Notes under the pieces: generated by a model
The model's input: only the letters and a program-made list of their open reading frames with translations
What the model was told of the DNA's origin: nothing
Databases searched by the model: none
Assembly: GCA_035547915.1 (NCBI GenBank)
Contig: DASZTS010000023.1
Coordinates: 62,001 to 126,000 of the forward strand
Length of the DNA stretch: 64,000 nucleotides
Direction: 5' to 3'
DNA from: DASSFG01 sp035547915
GTDB taxonomy: Bacteria; Planctomycetota; Planctomycetia; Pirellulales; JAICIG01
Shown: piece after piece, positions 8,530 to 16,118 of the stretch
Layout of the letters: each line of letters begins with the position of its first letter
Position numbering within the stretch: the first letter of the stretch is position 1
Position numbers and translations under genes: made by a program

Positions 8530-9837
8530 ATGGCGTTCTCGGTCACCTGTCCCTGTGGAAAGAAGCTGGCTGCACGCGCAGAACACGTTGGCAAGCGCGC
8601 CAAGTGCCCTGCCTGCGGCAAAATGCTGCTGATCGCGTTGGCCGGGTCGCCTGAGCCGTCGACGGCGCCTTCCGTGGCGGCCGCACCCGCCGCATCGATG
8701 GCCGGCGCAGATACGGTCATGCCCAGCGGCAACAAGACCCTCCTCAGTGCGCCACCGGCGGCCGAGTCCTTCGACGGTCAGACACTTGAATACTGGCTCG
8801 ACCTGCTCGCATCTTCCGATCCGGCCGAGCGGCGCAAAGCGGCCGACGTGCTGGCCGCCGTCGGCCCCGAAGCCGCCGGTGAACTGCGAGTGCTCGTTGC
8901 CCACACCCGTTCGCCGCACGTGCTGGTGCGGCATTGGGCGACGGCGTGTATCGGGCAGATCGGTACTGCGGCCAAGGATGCGCTGGAACCCCTTCTCAGC
9001 CGGCTCGATGACGACCAACCGCTGGTTCGCGAGAAAGCCGCCAAGGCGGTCGAACGGGTCATTCCGGGAAGCGAGCTTTTTGTGGCGCGCCTATTGCGCG
9101 AGTTGAACGACCAGGACGCGGCCCGCCGCAATGCGGCAATCGAAGTCTTTCGTCGCGACCTGAAGACAGTCGGCGTGTCGCGGTTTCGCTTTTGGGCCTG
9201 TGCCTGCGGACGGGTCTACATCAAGCTCGATCTGGGAGACCGGTTGCGAAAGCTGCTCAGTGCACCCGACGAGCTGAATTGGGAAGGGCGTCGTGCGTGC
9301 GGCCAATGTGGCGCCTCGTACGAAGATCGTGATATCTATGCCGGAAGATATGACGTAGCCAAACCCTATTGGCCCAAACTGTGGAGTCGCTTCGGCAAGC
9401 AGTTGAGTGTGCCCGACGACTTCTTTGACGACTCGAAGGAGGACGCCGGCTATCGCCTCAGCGATTCGGGCGCAGGCGAGTTGACGGGCATGCCATCGCC
9501 CGGAGTGTTCTCACTGGCCCTGGATACCGTACTTTCCCCCGACGGCGATGAGGAAGGTTATGCCATCGCCGATGCTTCTCCGACGCCGCTCTATGGTGTG
9601 TTAGGGCCGAGAAACGCAGAGAAAAAGACAGCCGAGTTGGTTCCCGGCGCCGCCGTACCGGAGAGCGGCAAGTATAAATGTACGTCCTGTACCAAGCGGC
9701 GGCTTTCCAGTCCGGCCGGGGGGCCGACCACAAAACCGGTTGTCCGAGCCAACGTTGTCATGCCCTTCAAGGCCGGCAAGACCTTCGGCGAATGCCCTAA
9801 ATGTGGCGAGCTGACGGAGTGGGAGTTTTTGGGGTAG
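8530..9837 (+). CDS. zinc-ribbon and HEAT-repeat protein, function unknown
   Basis: The ATG at 8530 starts with a zinc-ribbon-like element (C7, C9, C26, C29). Residues about 75-210 form alpha-helical HEAT-type repeats with the ARRNAAIEVF and VREKAAKAVERV patterns. The C-terminal half contains further Cys pairs: CACG and CGQCG near residues 222-260, then CTSC and CPKC near the end. HEAT repeats usually act as protein-binding scaffolds. No enzyme motif is visible. Neighbouring genes give no functional hint. Confidence 0.75.
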   Translation: MAFSVTCPCGKKLAARAEHVGKRAKCPACGKMLLIALAGSPEPSTAPSVAAAPAASMAGADTVMPSGNKTLLSAPPAAESFDGQTLEYWLDLLASSDPAERRKAADVLAAVGPEAAGELRVLVAHTRSPHVLVRHWATACIGQIGTAAKDALEPLLSRLDDDQPLVREKAAKAVERVIPGSELFVARLLRELNDQDAARRNAAIEVFRRDLKTVGVSRFRFWACACGRVYIKLDLGDRLRKLLSAPDELNWEGRRACGQCGASYEDRDIYAGRYDVAKPYWPKLWSRFGKQLSVPDDFFDDSKEDAGYRLSDSGAGELTGMPSPGVFSLALDTVLSPDGDEEGYAIADASPTPLYGVLGPRNAEKKTAELVPGAAVPESGKYKCTSCTKRRLSSPAGGPTTKPVVRANVVMPFKAGKTFGECPKCGELTEWEFLG

Positions 9838-9850
9838 CCCTCGCCGTCTC

Positions 9851-11185
9851 TTACTCGCGCGCCACCGACAACTCCACCAGCGGTTCGCCCGATTTGGCCA
9901 TCTCGCGGATGTCTTCCGTGATCTTCATCGAGCAATACTTGGGACCGCACATGCTGCAAAAGTGGGCGCTCTTGAAGGTGTCCTGCGGCAGGGTCTCATC
10001 GTGCATGCGGCGGGCCGTTTCGGGGTCGAGCGCCAGGCGGAACTGTTCGTTCCAATCGAAGGCGAATCGTGCCCGACTGAGCGCGTCATCGCGGTCACGC
10101 GCGCCCGGACGGTGCCGCGCCAGGTCGGCAGCATGCGCCGCGATCTTGTAGGCGATCACCCCCTGCTTCACGTCCTCCGTCTCGGGCAGGCCGAGATGTT
10201 CCTTAGGCGTTACATAGCAGAGCATCGCCGCGCCGCTCCAGCCGGCCAACGCGCCGCCGATCGCACTGGTGATGTGGTCGTAGCCCGGGGCCACGTCGGT
10301 GACCAGTGGGCCGAGCACATAGAAGGGGGCTTCGCGGCAGATCTCCATCTGCTTCTTGATGTTCATGTCGATCTGGTCCATGGGAACGTGCCCGGGGCCT
10401 TCGACCATGACCTGCGTGTTCTTCCGCCACCCTCGTTCGGTCAATTCGCCCAGCACCTTGAGCTCCGCGAACTGCGCGTCGTCGCTGGCGTCGGCGATGG
10501 AGCCCGGCCGCAACCCGTCGCCCAGGCTCCACGTGACGTCATACTCGCGCATGATGTCGCAGATATCTTCAAAATGTGTGTAAAGCGGGTTCTGCTGACG
10601 GTGGGCCATCATCCATTTCGCGATCAGCGAGCCACCGCGGCTGACGATACCCGTCACGCGGTTCATGGTCAGGTGCAGATGCTCGAGCAGCACGCCGCAA
10701 TGCACCGTCATGTAATCGACCCCTTGCTTGGCCTGATGCTCGACCATGTCCAAGAAGTGTTGCGGCGTCATGTCCTCGATATTGCCGCCCAGTTCCTCCA
10801 GCATCTGGTAGATGGGCACGGTGCCAATAGGTACCGGCGACGCCGCGATGATGGCCTGGCGGATGCGATCGATATCCTTCCCGGTCGACAGGTCCATTAC
10901 CGTGTCGGCGCCGAAGTGTACGGCCGTGTGCAGCTTTTCCAGTTCCGTGTCGACGTTGCTGGTGACGGCCGAATTGCCGATGTTGGCGTTGATTTTGCAA
11001 CAGCCGGCGATGCCGATGCACATCGGTTCCAAGCGACCGCGCAGGTGCACTTTGTTGGCCGGGATGACCATCCGGCCGCGCGCCACCTCGTCGCGGACCA
11101 ATTCCGCGCCGATCGCTTCGCGTCTGGCCACGTACTCCATCTCCGGCGTCACCACGCCGGCGCGAGCTTGTTCGATCTGGGTCAT
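9851..11185 (-). CDS. thiC: phosphomethylpyrimidine synthase (thiamine biosynthesis)
   Basis: ThiC is a radical-SAM-type enzyme that rearranges aminoimidazole ribotide to hydroxymethylpyrimidine phosphate in thiamine synthesis. The 444-residue product shows the family's core throughout (CKINANIGNS, VMDLSTGKDI, VEGPGHVPMDQI, DVAPGYDHIT) and the C-terminal CSMCGPKYC cluster motif (Cys410, Cys413, Cys418) that binds the 4Fe-4S cluster. GGGAGG lies 9 bases before the ATG at 11185. It is a lone thiamine gene with no other thi genes nearby. I looked for a TPP riboswitch in the leader and did not see its conserved boxes. Confidence 0.97.
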   Translation of the reverse strand: MTQIEQARAGVVTPEMEYVARREAIGAELVRDEVARGRMVIPANKVHLRGRLEPMCIGIAGCCKINANIGNSAVTSNVDTELEKLHTAVHFGADTVMDLSTGKDIDRIRQAIIAASPVPIGTVPIYQMLEELGGNIEDMTPQHFLDMVEHQAKQGVDYMTVHCGVLLEHLHLTMNRVTGIVSRGGSLIAKWMMAHRQQNPLYTHFEDICDIMREYDVTWSLGDGLRPGSIADASDDAQFAELKVLGELTERGWRKNTQVMVEGPGHVPMDQIDMNIKKQMEICREAPFYVLGPLVTDVAPGYDHITSAIGGALAGWSGAAMLCYVTPKEHLGLPETEDVKQGVIAYKIAAHAADLARHRPGARDRDDALSRARFAFDWNEQFRLALDPETARRMHDETLPQDTFKSAHFCSMCGPKYCSMKITEDIREMAKSGEPLVELSVARE

Positions 11186-11218
11186 CCGACAAAACCTCCC
11201 TGGAGAACTGCATTGTTT

Positions 11219-11259
11219 AGCAGAGCGCGGTCTGCTCAAAGCACCGCCGTTGAGCGGTG
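11219..11259 (-). promoter_or_regulatory. two tandem hairpins in the thiC leader
   Basis: Upstream of the thiC Shine-Dalgarno are two perfect six-base-pair inverted repeats: AGCAGA/TCTGCT (11219-11224 and 11231-11236, loop of 6) and CACCGC/GCGGTG (11242-11247 and 11254-11259, loop of 6). They could fold in the thiC leader RNA. No recognised riboswitch class matches. Confidence 0.35.
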
Positions 11260-11484
11260 ACGAGCCAGGCAGCGACCTCCGCAACGCTTCACGAGGGCTG
11301 GCGAAACGGCTGACCGGGCACGTCGCATTCTACGCGAACTACCTGGTCGGTCGGTCATCACCCTGCGAAGCAATTAGCCCGCAGGTCATCGTACTTATAG
11401 CCGGGCGATTGTCAAACTAGGCGCATTTGCGCATTAGCGAACCTATGCGTCGTCGAAAACGACTCCGACACGGGCCCTACGTGG

Positions 11485-11730
11485 TCAAACGCGCACCTTG
11501 AGCTGCTTGCCGATGACGCCGACCATGCGCGCCTCATCGGGAAATTCGCCCGTCTTGAGCTTCGAGTAGACGAGGTCGCCGTTGAGTGAAAGCTCGAAGC
11601 AGCCTCCCTTGTCGGGCACCAACTCCAAGCGTTCGACCTGCATTTTGTATTCGGACAGGATTCGGCTTGCCAAACTGACAGCCTGCGGCTCGTAGTTTCA
11701 GATAGAGCAGTAACGCAATTCGATCTTCAT
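11485..11730 (-). CDS. SelW/Rdx-family thioredoxin-like selenoprotein with in-frame UGA (predicted Sec)
   Basis: Reading from the ATG at 11730 gives MKIELRYCSI, then an in-frame TGA at codon 11 (11700-11698), then NYEPQAVSLAS and on to the stop at 11485, 81 residues in all. The frame on both sides of the TGA matches the Rdx (SelT/SelW/SelH) family: a YCxx(C/U)NY redox motif at the end of the first strand, then GGCFELSLNGDLVYSK and GEFPDE. The TGA sits exactly where the family has Cys or selenocysteine (C8-x-x-U11). A GGAGGA Shine-Dalgarno at 11736-11741 supports the upstream ATG. A bSECIS-like hairpin follows the TGA. The alternative is a nonsense mutation of a TGC/TGT codon. An ordinary ORF caller would report only a truncated 62-residue product from a TTG at 11673. 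SelW proteins are small thiol redox proteins. Confidence 0.82.
11664..11683 (-). promoter_or_regulatory. candidate bacterial SECIS element
   Basis: In the transcript, 14 bases after the UGA begins a stem GGCUGUC (11683-11677), loop AGUUU (11676-11672), and returning arm GGCAAGCC (11671-11664): seven pairs including one G-U and one bulged A. The apical loop starts 21 nucleotides after the UGA and has G as its second base, which as I recall fits the described bacterial SECIS consensus. A competing hairpin starting at the UGA itself (AAACU with AGUUU, AGCC with GGCU) is also possible. Confidence 0.6.
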
Positions 11731-11735
11731 GGGAA

Positions 11736-11741
11736 TCCTCC
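11736..11741 (-). promoter_or_regulatory. Shine-Dalgarno that fixes the SelW-like start
   Basis: GGAGGA ends 5 bases before the ATG at 11730. A good ribosome binding site placed here, upstream of the UGA, argues that translation begins at the family N-terminus and must pass the UGA. Confidence 0.75.
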
Positions 11742-11825
11742 GTCTCTGGGTATCTTTATTTCCCCATTCGTGACACGAAACGGGCATGCACAGCTCTCTC
11801 GCGTCCAATCTTGATTTTGCAAAGT

Positions 11826-13784
11826 CTATTCCAATTTCACAATCCCGAAATCGAGCTGCAGGTTCACAGGCTCCGGCAGCCCGCCGGGCAATGCCGACGT
11901 CATCACTACGGCCGACTCCCCGGGCAAGATCCAGCCCTTTTCGGATATAACGGCCGGCGTCCCCGTGCCACCGTAGTCAGCCTGCTCGCTCGACCAGAGT
12001 AGGTGCCAGGCCCCACCCTCCATAGGCGCGAGCAACGGCTGTGGTGCAGCGCGCAGCTCGAGAGTAAAACCAAAATTGACCAACAGCAACCGATCGCCAT
12101 GCGGGCCACCAAAGTATCGTACGACGAAGGCATCGTCAGAGAGGCGCGCACCGTCCACAGCCTGTGCCGCTTGCGCTGCAAACACCGCTTCGCGGCGGCG
12201 CAGCCCGATCAGGTCGCGATACAACCGGTATGTGTCGGCATGTCGCTCGCGATCGGCAAAATCGAGCTTCGATCGTTCGAACGTGCGGCGATCGGACGGC
12301 GGAGGCAACCTCGCTTGCATCTCGGGCACGGCCAACGAGCGAAATTGTTTCAAAAAATCGGCCCGTCCGCGGGCCACCGCTTGCGCCTGCTCTGGTGGGC
12401 TGTCCAGGAAGTACAGGAACGGACTCGAAGCCGAAAACTCTTGGCCTTGAAACAACAGCGGGGTGCCCGGCGCAAGCAGCAGGAACGCCGTCGCCGCGCG
12501 AAACCGTCCGGGACTTGTCGTCTGCCACAGCCGCTCACCCCGGCCCGAGTTGGCAAGCTGATCGTGGTTCTCCAGATAATTGACGAACGTGGCGCCGGGA
12601 AGTCCGAAAGTCGGTGTGCCGCGCGGACCGCCCTGCCAGGGATAGAGCTGCCCCTGATAGAGATAGCTCCACTTGGCGAGGGCGACAAATTCCTCCGGCG
12701 TTCCAAAATAGTCGTTGTAGTAGCCCTCGCGCCGGCCGTTGAGACGCACCACCGCGCTATGATGGAAATCGTCGTTCCACAAGGCATCGAGTCCGAACCC
12801 GTCCTGATCGCAAGGCCGCGCGATCCGCACTTGTTGAGGTTCGTTCTCGCCGAGTAGAAAGATGCTCCGCCCGGCCGCCGCGCGCCGTGCTGCCATTCCC
12901 AACTCGCAAAGAATGTGACACGGCGAGTCGTCGATGAACGCTTGCGTGGCATCGATACGGTAACCATCGACGTGAAATTCCTCGATCCAGTACCGCGCGT
13001 TGGCCAGGATGAACTCGCGGACGGGCGCCGAGTTTTCACCGTCGAAGCGGATGGCATCGCCCCATTCGCTGCGATGGCGGTCGCTGTGGTAGTAGCGTGA
13101 GAAGGCGAGTTGCGAATTGCCAACCGAGCCGAAATGACTATAGACGACGTCGAGGATGACGCCGATTCCGAGCGCGTGCGCCCGGTCGACGAAGGAGCGC
13201 AGATCGTCGGGCGTTCCATAAAGCCGCGTGGGGGCGAACAGATTGACGCCGTCGTAGCCCCAGCCGAATTGGCCCACGAAGTCGGCTACCGGCATGATCT
13301 CCAACAGCGTGATGCCGGTCTCCGCCAGCTCCGGCAACTGCTCGGCCGCCGCCCACCAGGTTCCCGCGGGCGTGAACGTGCCGATATGCATTTCATAGAT
13401 CACATGCCCGGTCTTCGTCACGCCGGGCCAAGCGTCGTCGGTCCATGCGAAACGAGTGGGATCGACCACCTGCGAGGGCCCGTCGGGACCGTTGGGCTGA
13501 AAGCGTGATGCCGGGTCGGGAAACAGTTGGTCGTCGTCGCCGTCGAGACGGTAGCGGTAGTTGTCGCCCGCCTGGGCAGACGCGACCTCGCCGCTGAAGT
13601 AACCGCCGATTTCGCGGGCCAACTCGACGGGCGGCAAACGGTCTTCGCCGCCACCCAGCACGACCTCGACGGCCTGACGTTCTGGTGCCCAAACCCTGAA
13701 ATGCACACCGCCTTCCGGCAATACTTCGGCACCGACCGGCAAGCGGCGACAAAGACCGAGTTCGGATGTTGGCCGGCGATGCAT
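11826..13784 (-). CDS. treZ: malto-oligosyltrehalose trehalohydrolase
   Basis: TreZ releases trehalose from maltooligosyl-trehalose made from glycogen by TreY. The 652-residue protein has an N-terminal CBM48/isoamylase-like domain (VHFRVWAPERQAVEVVL, about residues 25-110), the GH13 barrel with MHIGTFTPAGTW, the nucleophile motif GYRID (Asp278) and the acid/base motif LLGENE (Glu313), and a C-terminal beta domain. The ATG at 13784 places the family start RRLPVGAEVL close to the N-terminus; an upstream ATG at 13868 is less likely. No treY is in the window. The divergent neighbour is a glycogen-debranching enzyme, supporting a glycogen-to-trehalose role. Confidence 0.9.
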   Translation of the reverse strand: MHRRPTSELGLCRRLPVGAEVLPEGGVHFRVWAPERQAVEVVLGGGEDRLPPVELAREIGGYFSGEVASAQAGDNYRYRLDGDDDQLFPDPASRFQPNGPDGPSQVVDPTRFAWTDDAWPGVTKTGHVIYEMHIGTFTPAGTWWAAAEQLPELAETGITLLEIMPVADFVGQFGWGYDGVNLFAPTRLYGTPDDLRSFVDRAHALGIGVILDVVYSHFGSVGNSQLAFSRYYHSDRHRSEWGDAIRFDGENSAPVREFILANARYWIEEFHVDGYRIDATQAFIDDSPCHILCELGMAARRAAAGRSIFLLGENEPQQVRIARPCDQDGFGLDALWNDDFHHSAVVRLNGRREGYYNDYFGTPEEFVALAKWSYLYQGQLYPWQGGPRGTPTFGLPGATFVNYLENHDQLANSGRGERLWQTTSPGRFRAATAFLLLAPGTPLLFQGQEFSASSPFLYFLDSPPEQAQAVARGRADFLKQFRSLAVPEMQARLPPPSDRRTFERSKLDFADRERHADTYRLYRDLIGLRRREAVFAAQAAQAVDGARLSDDAFVVRYFGGPHGDRLLLVNFGFTLELRAAPQPLLAPMEGGAWHLLWSSEQADYGGTGTPAVISEKGWILPGESAVVMTSALPGGLPEPVNLQLDFGIVKLE

Positions 13785-13852
13785 CGGCGGGCGTGCCCGC
13801 GGGATTTCTATCGGGTGGTGTTCCGATGAGTAGCACCCAGCGTGCCATCTGC

Positions 13853-13880
13853 TTGACAGTTTCGGCATCGATCCTACGAT
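13853..13880 (+). promoter_or_regulatory. strong sigma70-type promoter
   Basis: TTGACA (13853-13858), 16 bases, then TACGAT (13875-13880) on the plus strand. Transcription would start near 13887, either for the debranching-enzyme leader or for a short RNA ending at the terminator at 13935-13973. Confidence 0.6.
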
Positions 13881-13886
13881 TGGGCA

Positions 13887-13973
13887 AGGCCTCGAAAGAA
13901 AAGGGGCCGGTCCTGGATGGGCCTGCTCGAAAAGAAACCGCCCGGTGTGTCGCGGACACCGGGCGGTTTTTTT
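13887..13973 (+). ncRNA. candidate short RNA or attenuated leader, about 87 nt
   Basis: The stretch from the predicted start of the TTGACA/TACGAT promoter to the T-run of a 14-bp hairpin would make an RNA of about 87 nt. Its first half can pair AGGCC with GGCCT, and the 3' half is the terminator. No known RNA class is recognised. It lies between divergently transcribed treZ and the debranching gene, so it is either a free small RNA or a leader that aborts transcription before the debranching gene at 14037. Confidence 0.4.
13935..13973 (+). terminator. rho-independent terminator, 14-bp perfect stem
   Basis: Arms 13935-13948 and 13956-13969 are perfect reverse complements (core CCGCCCGGTGT) around a 7-base loop, and the T-run extends from 13967 to 13973. 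The A-rich 5' flank also gives a weaker T-rich tract on the minus strand, so it may shield treZ from read-through. Confidence 0.8.
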
Positions 13974-14036
13974 GTTTCGCGAGCGATCGATCCTGCCGAC
14001 ACGCGGCGGCCCGCGCGGCTTTTTCCTGCACCAAAC

Positions 14037-16118
14037 ATGCTAGCGATTTCCACCGAAGTTGCCCCGAGCGAACGGCAGATCGTCAACCGCATGCCCTGGG
14101 AACGGTCGACAACGGCCGATCCGGAGCTGCTCCTCGATCGCGAATGGCTCGTGACAAACGGTCTGGGCGGATATGCGTCGGGGTCGATCTCGGGTGTTCC
14201 CACCCGTCGTTACCACGGGCTGCTGGTGGCGGCTCTGCCGGCGCCGTTCGGCCGGACGGTGATGCTCAATCACTTGGCCGAGGAACTGCGCTTGCCGACG
14301 GGCGAAGTCGTACCGCTCAGCGGCGACGAGCGGCCCGACGGAACGCTCGTCGTGCACGGGGCGAGAACGCTGGAAGAATTCCGCCTCGAGGCTGGCCTGC
14401 CGGTATGGATCTACTCGGTGGCCGACTTCCTCATCGAAAAACGGATTGTGCTCGTCTATCGGCAGAACACGGTTCACGTGCGTTATCGGCTATCGGGTGG
14501 TTCGGGCCGGGTGCGCCTGCGCGTCCGCCCCTCGGTCCATTTTCGTGCGCACGAAGACCCGGTTTCGGTGTCGTTGGACTACCCATTCACGGTGAGTGGC
14601 GTCAGCGAAGGATTTGAGATCCTCTATCCCCAGTTGCCGCCGCTGCGCCTGCGGGCATCGGGATCGAAGGCGTCCTTGGTGCTCGACGGCGGCCATTGGC
14701 GCGATCTCTATTACCGTGTCGAGCAGCGCCGCGGCTACGATTCCAAGGGCAAGGTCTGGAGCCCCGGATATTTCCGCACGGATCTGGAAGTGGGCCAGCA
14801 TGCGACGCTCATCGCCAGTACGGAACCGTGGGACACGGTCTGTGCCATCGGGCCCGATGAGGCGCTCGCCGCGGAGCACGAACGCCGCGCGCGATTATTG
14901 ATGCAGGCTCGCTCCCAAGCGGACGACCCGCTGGCGGCCGAGCTTACGCTGGCTGCCGACCAATTCATCATCACGCCCGCCACGCGCGTGGGCGACGCGG
15001 CCCGCCTGCACGCCGCCGGCGACGAGGTGCGCAGCGTGATCGCCGGCTACCACTGGTTCACCGATTGGGGCCGCGACACCATGATCAGCCTGGAAGGGCT
15101 CACGCTCGTCACGGGCCGCCATGCCGAAGCCGGCTACATCTTGCGGTCGTTCGCCCACCATGTTCGCGACGGGCTGATACCCAATCTCTTTCCGGAAGGT
15201 GGCCGCGAGGGGTTGTATCATACGGCCGATGCCACGTTTTGGTATTTCCACGCCCTCGACCGCTATTTGCAGACTACGGATGATCGACTCACGCTGCGGT
15301 TGCTCTTGCCGATCCTCCGTACATCGATCGAACACCACGAAAAGGGCACCCGTTTCGGCATTCGCGTCGATCCGGCCGACGGGTTGATCACGCAGGGGCA
15401 GCCCGGCTACCAGCTCACTTGGATGGACGCCAAGGTCGGCGATTGGGTCGTCACTCCGCGTCGTGGCAAGGCGGTCGAGATCAACGCACTGTGGTACAAC
15501 GCCCTGCGACTCACCGAGCGCTGGGTCGCCGAAGAAGAAGGAGACGCGGCGGCGCGTTCTTATGGCGCCGCCGCCGAAAGAGTATTTGCGTCGTTCAACG
15601 AGCGCTTTTGGCTGGAAGAAGAAGGCCACCTCTGCGACGTCGTCGACGGCGAGTGGGGCAATGACACAACCTTTCGTCCCAACCAGATCTTCGCCATCTC
15701 GTTGCCGCACGCGGTGCTGGAGCGGGCCCACTGGCAAACGGTGCTCGATCAGGTCGTCGATCGCCTGTTGACGCCGATGGGGCTGCGCTCGTTGGCGCCG
15801 GGTGAAGCGGATTACAAGCCGCGCTACGACGGTGATCTGCGTGCCCGCGATGCTGCATACCATCAGGGTACGGTGTGGGCTTGGCTGGTCGGGCCCATGG
15901 TCGACGCCTGGTTGAAGGTGCATCCGGAAGATCTGGAAACGGCACGCGGTTTCTTGAGCGGCTTTCGCGCGCATGCCGGCGAGGCGTGCATTGGTTCGAT
16001 CAGCGAGATATTCGATGCCGAGGCCCCTTACACGCCGCGCGGCTGCGTGGCGCAGGCGTGGAGCGTGGCCGAGGTGCTGCGGGCCTGGGTCAAGACGGCC
16101 GGCGGACCAGATTCATGA
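14037..16118 (+). CDS. glycogen-debranching enzyme (amylo-alpha-1,6-glucosidase type)
   Basis: The 693-residue protein has the N-terminal GDE domain (WLVTNGLGGYASGS and RRYHGLL, about residues 35-70) and a C-terminal alpha/alpha-barrel with the conserved DWGRD motif at residues 343-347. Further down it has GYQLTWMDAKVGDW and YHQGTVWAWLVGP, which are typical of bacterial and archaeal amylo-alpha-1,6-glucosidases that clear limit branches from glycogen. The ATG at 14037 is used because the frame upstream runs through the terminator hairpin. The 3' end overlaps the convergent M24 peptidase gene by 29 bases. With treZ across the divergent region it likely serves glycogen or trehalose turnover. 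Confidence 0.92.
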   Translation: MLAISTEVAPSERQIVNRMPWERSTTADPELLLDREWLVTNGLGGYASGSISGVPTRRYHGLLVAALPAPFGRTVMLNHLAEELRLPTGEVVPLSGDERPDGTLVVHGARTLEEFRLEAGLPVWIYSVADFLIEKRIVLVYRQNTVHVRYRLSGGSGRVRLRVRPSVHFRAHEDPVSVSLDYPFTVSGVSEGFEILYPQLPPLRLRASGSKASLVLDGGHWRDLYYRVEQRRGYDSKGKVWSPGYFRTDLEVGQHATLIASTEPWDTVCAIGPDEALAAEHERRARLLMQARSQADDPLAAELTLAADQFIITPATRVGDAARLHAAGDEVRSVIAGYHWFTDWGRDTMISLEGLTLVTGRHAEAGYILRSFAHHVRDGLIPNLFPEGGREGLYHTADATFWYFHALDRYLQTTDDRLTLRLLLPILRTSIEHHEKGTRFGIRVDPADGLITQGQPGYQLTWMDAKVGDWVVTPRRGKAVEINALWYNALRLTERWVAEEEGDAAARSYGAAAERVFASFNERFWLEEEGHLCDVVDGEWGNDTTFRPNQIFAISLPHAVLERAHWQTVLDQVVDRLLTPMGLRSLAPGEADYKPRYDGDLRARDAAYHQGTVWAWLVGPMVDAWLKVHPEDLETARGFLSGFRAHAGEACIGSISEIFDAEAPYTPRGCVAQAWSVAEVLRAWVKTAGGPDS

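Noticed and set aside
9962..11260. 432-residue plus-strand open frame antisense to thiC
   Set aside because: It lies opposite a fully conserved thiC and shows no family-like sequence; long antisense frames are common in this GC-rich DNA.
11186..11484. TPP riboswitch ahead of thiC
   Set aside because: The conserved riboswitch boxes could not be found by eye on the minus strand; only two simple hairpins are seen.
11485..11673. Ordinary 62-residue protein starting at the TTG at 11673
   Set aside because: It would lack the first strand and the redox motif of the SelW/Rdx fold and has no Shine-Dalgarno; the upstream ATG with GGAGGA fits better with UGA read as Sec.
14895..15974. 359-residue minus-strand open frame inside the debranching-enzyme gene
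   Set aside because: It is a shadow of the conserved plus-strand glycosidase domain, with no recognisable motif.
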